Positions 62,914 to 64,000 of a stretch of 64,000 nt of DNA are shown here, in pieces (the first letter of the stretch is position 1; every line of letters starts with the position of its first letter). The stretch spans positions 186,001 to 250,000 of the forward strand of contig NZ_VCRN01000004.1 of assembly GCF_009849585.1 (NCBI RefSeq), in the 5' to 3' direction. The DNA is from Bacillus sp. ZZV12-4809. Lineage in GTDB: Bacteria > Bacillota > Bacilli > Bacillales > Cytobacillaceae. A program made the position numbers and the translations under genes. The notes under the pieces are model-generated. The model searched no databases, was not told the origin of the DNA, and was given only the letters and a program-made list of their open reading frames with translations.

Positions 62914-63426
62914 TTAGATCACCTTCTTCCCAGTCTTAGCCTCATAACGGATTTTCTCTTTTAGCTTATTAATTCCATATATTAATGCTGCCGGGTTTGG
63001 CGGGCATCCTGGTATGTATACGTCAACAGGGACAATCTGGTCGACCCCTTTTACAACTGAGTAAGATTTCACATAGGGTCCGCCTGCAGTTGCACAGGAG
63101 CCCATCGCGATTACCCATTTTGGTTCAGGCATCTGATCATAAAGACGGCGGACAATTGGCGCCATTTTCTTTGTTACTGTACCTGAAACAATCATGACAT
63201 CAGATTGACGGGGAGATGTACGGAAAAAAGAACCAAAACGGTCCAGATCATAATGCGACGAACCTACACCCATCATTTCAATGGCACAGCAAGCAAGCCC
63301 AAAGGTCATTGGCCACAATGAATTGCTCCGCGCCCACGCTTTAATCTGCTCCAAAGTTGCCATAAATACATTACGCTGCAATTCTTCCATTTCTTCCGGT
63401 GTAATATTATCCAACTTTAAATCCAT
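62914..63426 (-). CDS. nuoB: NADH-quinone oxidoreductase subunit B
   Basis: 170 residues from ATG 63424-63426; the longer frame would overlap nuoA further and lacks a site of its own. Cluster N2 ligands in [22 protein letters not shown] and PGCPPNP. Transfers electrons to quinone with NuoD. Three bases before nuoC. Confidence 0.95.
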   Translation of the reverse strand: MDLKLDNITPEEMEELQRNVFMATLEQIKAWARSNSLWPMTFGLACCAIEMMGVGSSHYDLDRFGSFFRTSPRQSDVMIVSGTVTKKMAPIVRRLYDQMPEPKWVIAMGSCATAGGPYVKSYSVVKGVDQIVPVDVYIPGCPPNPAALIYGINKLKEKIRYEAKTGKKVI

Positions 63427-63791
63427 TTCAGCACCTTCTTTTTCCATGCATAAACAAGCCCAATTATTAGCATAAATACAAAAATCAGCATCTCAATCAA
63501 TGCAAAAATACCAAGCTTCTCATATGCCACAGCCCACGGATACAAAAATACTGTTTCCACATCAAAAATGACAAACAGCAGGGCAAAAATATAATAGCGG
63601 ACATTGAACTGCACCCTTGAATCATGGAATGGCTCAATCCCGCTCTCATATGTGGTATACTTCGTATCATATGGCTTATAGGGCCGTAAAAGCTTGCCCA
63701 AAAACAAAGCCACCACAGGCAGTAAAACACCCAGGCATAAAAACACAAAAACTATCAAATAGTTATTCTGGTATAAATTCCAAAGCTCCAT
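63417..63791 (-). CDS. nuoA: NADH-quinone oxidoreductase subunit A
   Basis: 124 residues from ATG 63789-63791, six bases after GGAGGGG. Three helices, with [20 protein letters not shown] the NuoA signature. First gene of the 11-gene operon; overlaps nuoB by ten bases. Confidence 0.94.
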   Translation of the reverse strand: MELWNLYQNNYLIVFVFLCLGVLLPVVALFLGKLLRPYKPYDTKYTTYESGIEPFHDSRVQFNVRYYIFALLFVIFDVETVFLYPWAVAYEKLGIFALIEMLIFVFMLIIGLVYAWKKKVLKWI

Positions 63792-63847
63792 GCCCATCCC
63801 CTCCAATGCTGAAAATTTTCACAACATTTAAACATGTAACCGTAACC

Positions 63848-63876
63848 ATTATACACCCTACTCTCCCATGTGTCGA
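63848..63876 (-). promoter_or_regulatory. Promoter of the nuo operon
   Basis: Minus-strand TCGACA-N17-TATAAT, five of six at -35 and perfect at -10, giving a leader of about 50 bases before nuoA. Confidence 0.7.
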
Positions 63877-63898
63877 CACAACCTCAGACTATTATTGG

Positions 63899-63942
63899 AA
63901 ATTCTCCCCTAACACTAAAATAGGGTCTCCAAGGGAGAGTTT
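63899..63942. repeat. Imperfect inverted repeat upstream of the nuo promoter
   Basis: AAATTCTCCCCT ... AAGGGAGAGTTT (about 10 of 12 pairs) around a 20-base loop. Could be the terminator of a gene beyond the window or a regulator site. Confidence 0.35.
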
Positions 63943-64000
63943 ACATACCTATCATTGATACACCTTCCTTAGATTATATGAGCTTGCCCCCTGTCAATAT

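Noticed and set aside
62042-62917. Long plus-strand frames opposite nuoC rich in Ala/Phe or Leu/Arg
   Set aside because: Open only because the tandem repeats have no stops in several frames; they are antisense to the well-supported nuoC.
63967-64000. TTGACA near the right edge with TATAAT as nuo promoter
   Set aside because: The spacer is only 13 bases; the TCGACA-N17-TATAAT pair at 63848-63876 is better placed.

Overview
The window comes from an endospore-forming, flagellated Gram-positive bacterium of the Bacillaceae (Bacillus/Cytobacillus/Mesobacillus-like). The right half keeps the gene neighbourhood of the Bacillus subtilis ywqBA-ssbB-ywpF-fabZ-flhP-flhO-mbl-spoIIID ... spoIIQ-spoIID-murAA-ywmB-ywzB region. 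Ribosome-binding sites are of the strong AAGGAGG type and TTG/GTG starts are frequent. No rRNA, tRNA or CRISPR array was seen.

Layout. (1) 1-1418: 5' part of a chemotaxis receptor gene on the minus strand. (2) 1511-9113: a complete yhf-type operon (yhfZ-yhfY-yhfU-yhfT-php-yhfS-yhfX-yhfW, minus strand). It holds a regulator pair, a membrane carrier, two PLP enzymes, a phosphotriesterase-like metalloenzyme and a phosphopentomutase-like enzyme, and looks like a catabolic pathway of unknown substrate. (3) 9165-9929: a REP-associated Y1 transposase (RAYT) with REP-like hairpins at both ends. The same REP occurs at 27410 and 46953. (4) 10040-12594: two convergent alpha/beta-hydrolases, the first secreted and apparently started at CTG, the second with Gly in place of the nucleophilic Ser. 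(5) 12662-25780: a sigma-54 controlled catabolic cluster. It holds a DUF6282-type metal-dependent hydrolase, GlcD/GlcF-like oxidase, nitrilase, sensor kinase plus NtrC-type activator, an OpuC-like ABC importer and an MmgE/PrpD enzyme. Two -24/-12 promoters (17390-17406 and 25764-25780) and a palindromic enhancer-like site (17463-17486) frame it. (6) 25988-27199: MFS exporter. (7) 27323-40947: conserved Bacillus core: SWIM/SNF2 pair, ssbB behind an array of ComK-type boxes, ywpF, fabZ, flhO/flhP, mbl, usd-spoIIID, a LysM protein. (8) 41009-45645: DUF4212/sodium-solute symporter with a CBS-nucleotidyltransferase and a DEDDh exonuclease. (9) 46271-52605: pcp, spoIIQ, a VanZ-family gene, spoIID, murAA, ywmB, ywzB. 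(10) 52803-63876: an 11-subunit nuo operon (A-B-C-D-H-I-J-K-L-M-N) without the NADH module (E, F, G), whose NuoC carries a long Ala/Lys repeat arm.

How the parts work together. Regions 2 and 5 each combine transport, regulation and several enzymes, so each looks like a self-contained uptake-and-degradation system; neither substrate can be named from sequence. In region 5 the extracellular sensor kinase probably activates the sigma-54 promoter of the importer/PrpD operon and perhaps that of the oxidase operon. Regions 7 and 9 are chromosomal housekeeping and sporulation genes. The nuo operon would provide proton-pumping electron entry into the quinone pool from a non-NADH or separately encoded donor.

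Starts were moved downstream of the longest open frame wherever a good Shine-Dalgarno sequence decided the point; this is stated per gene.
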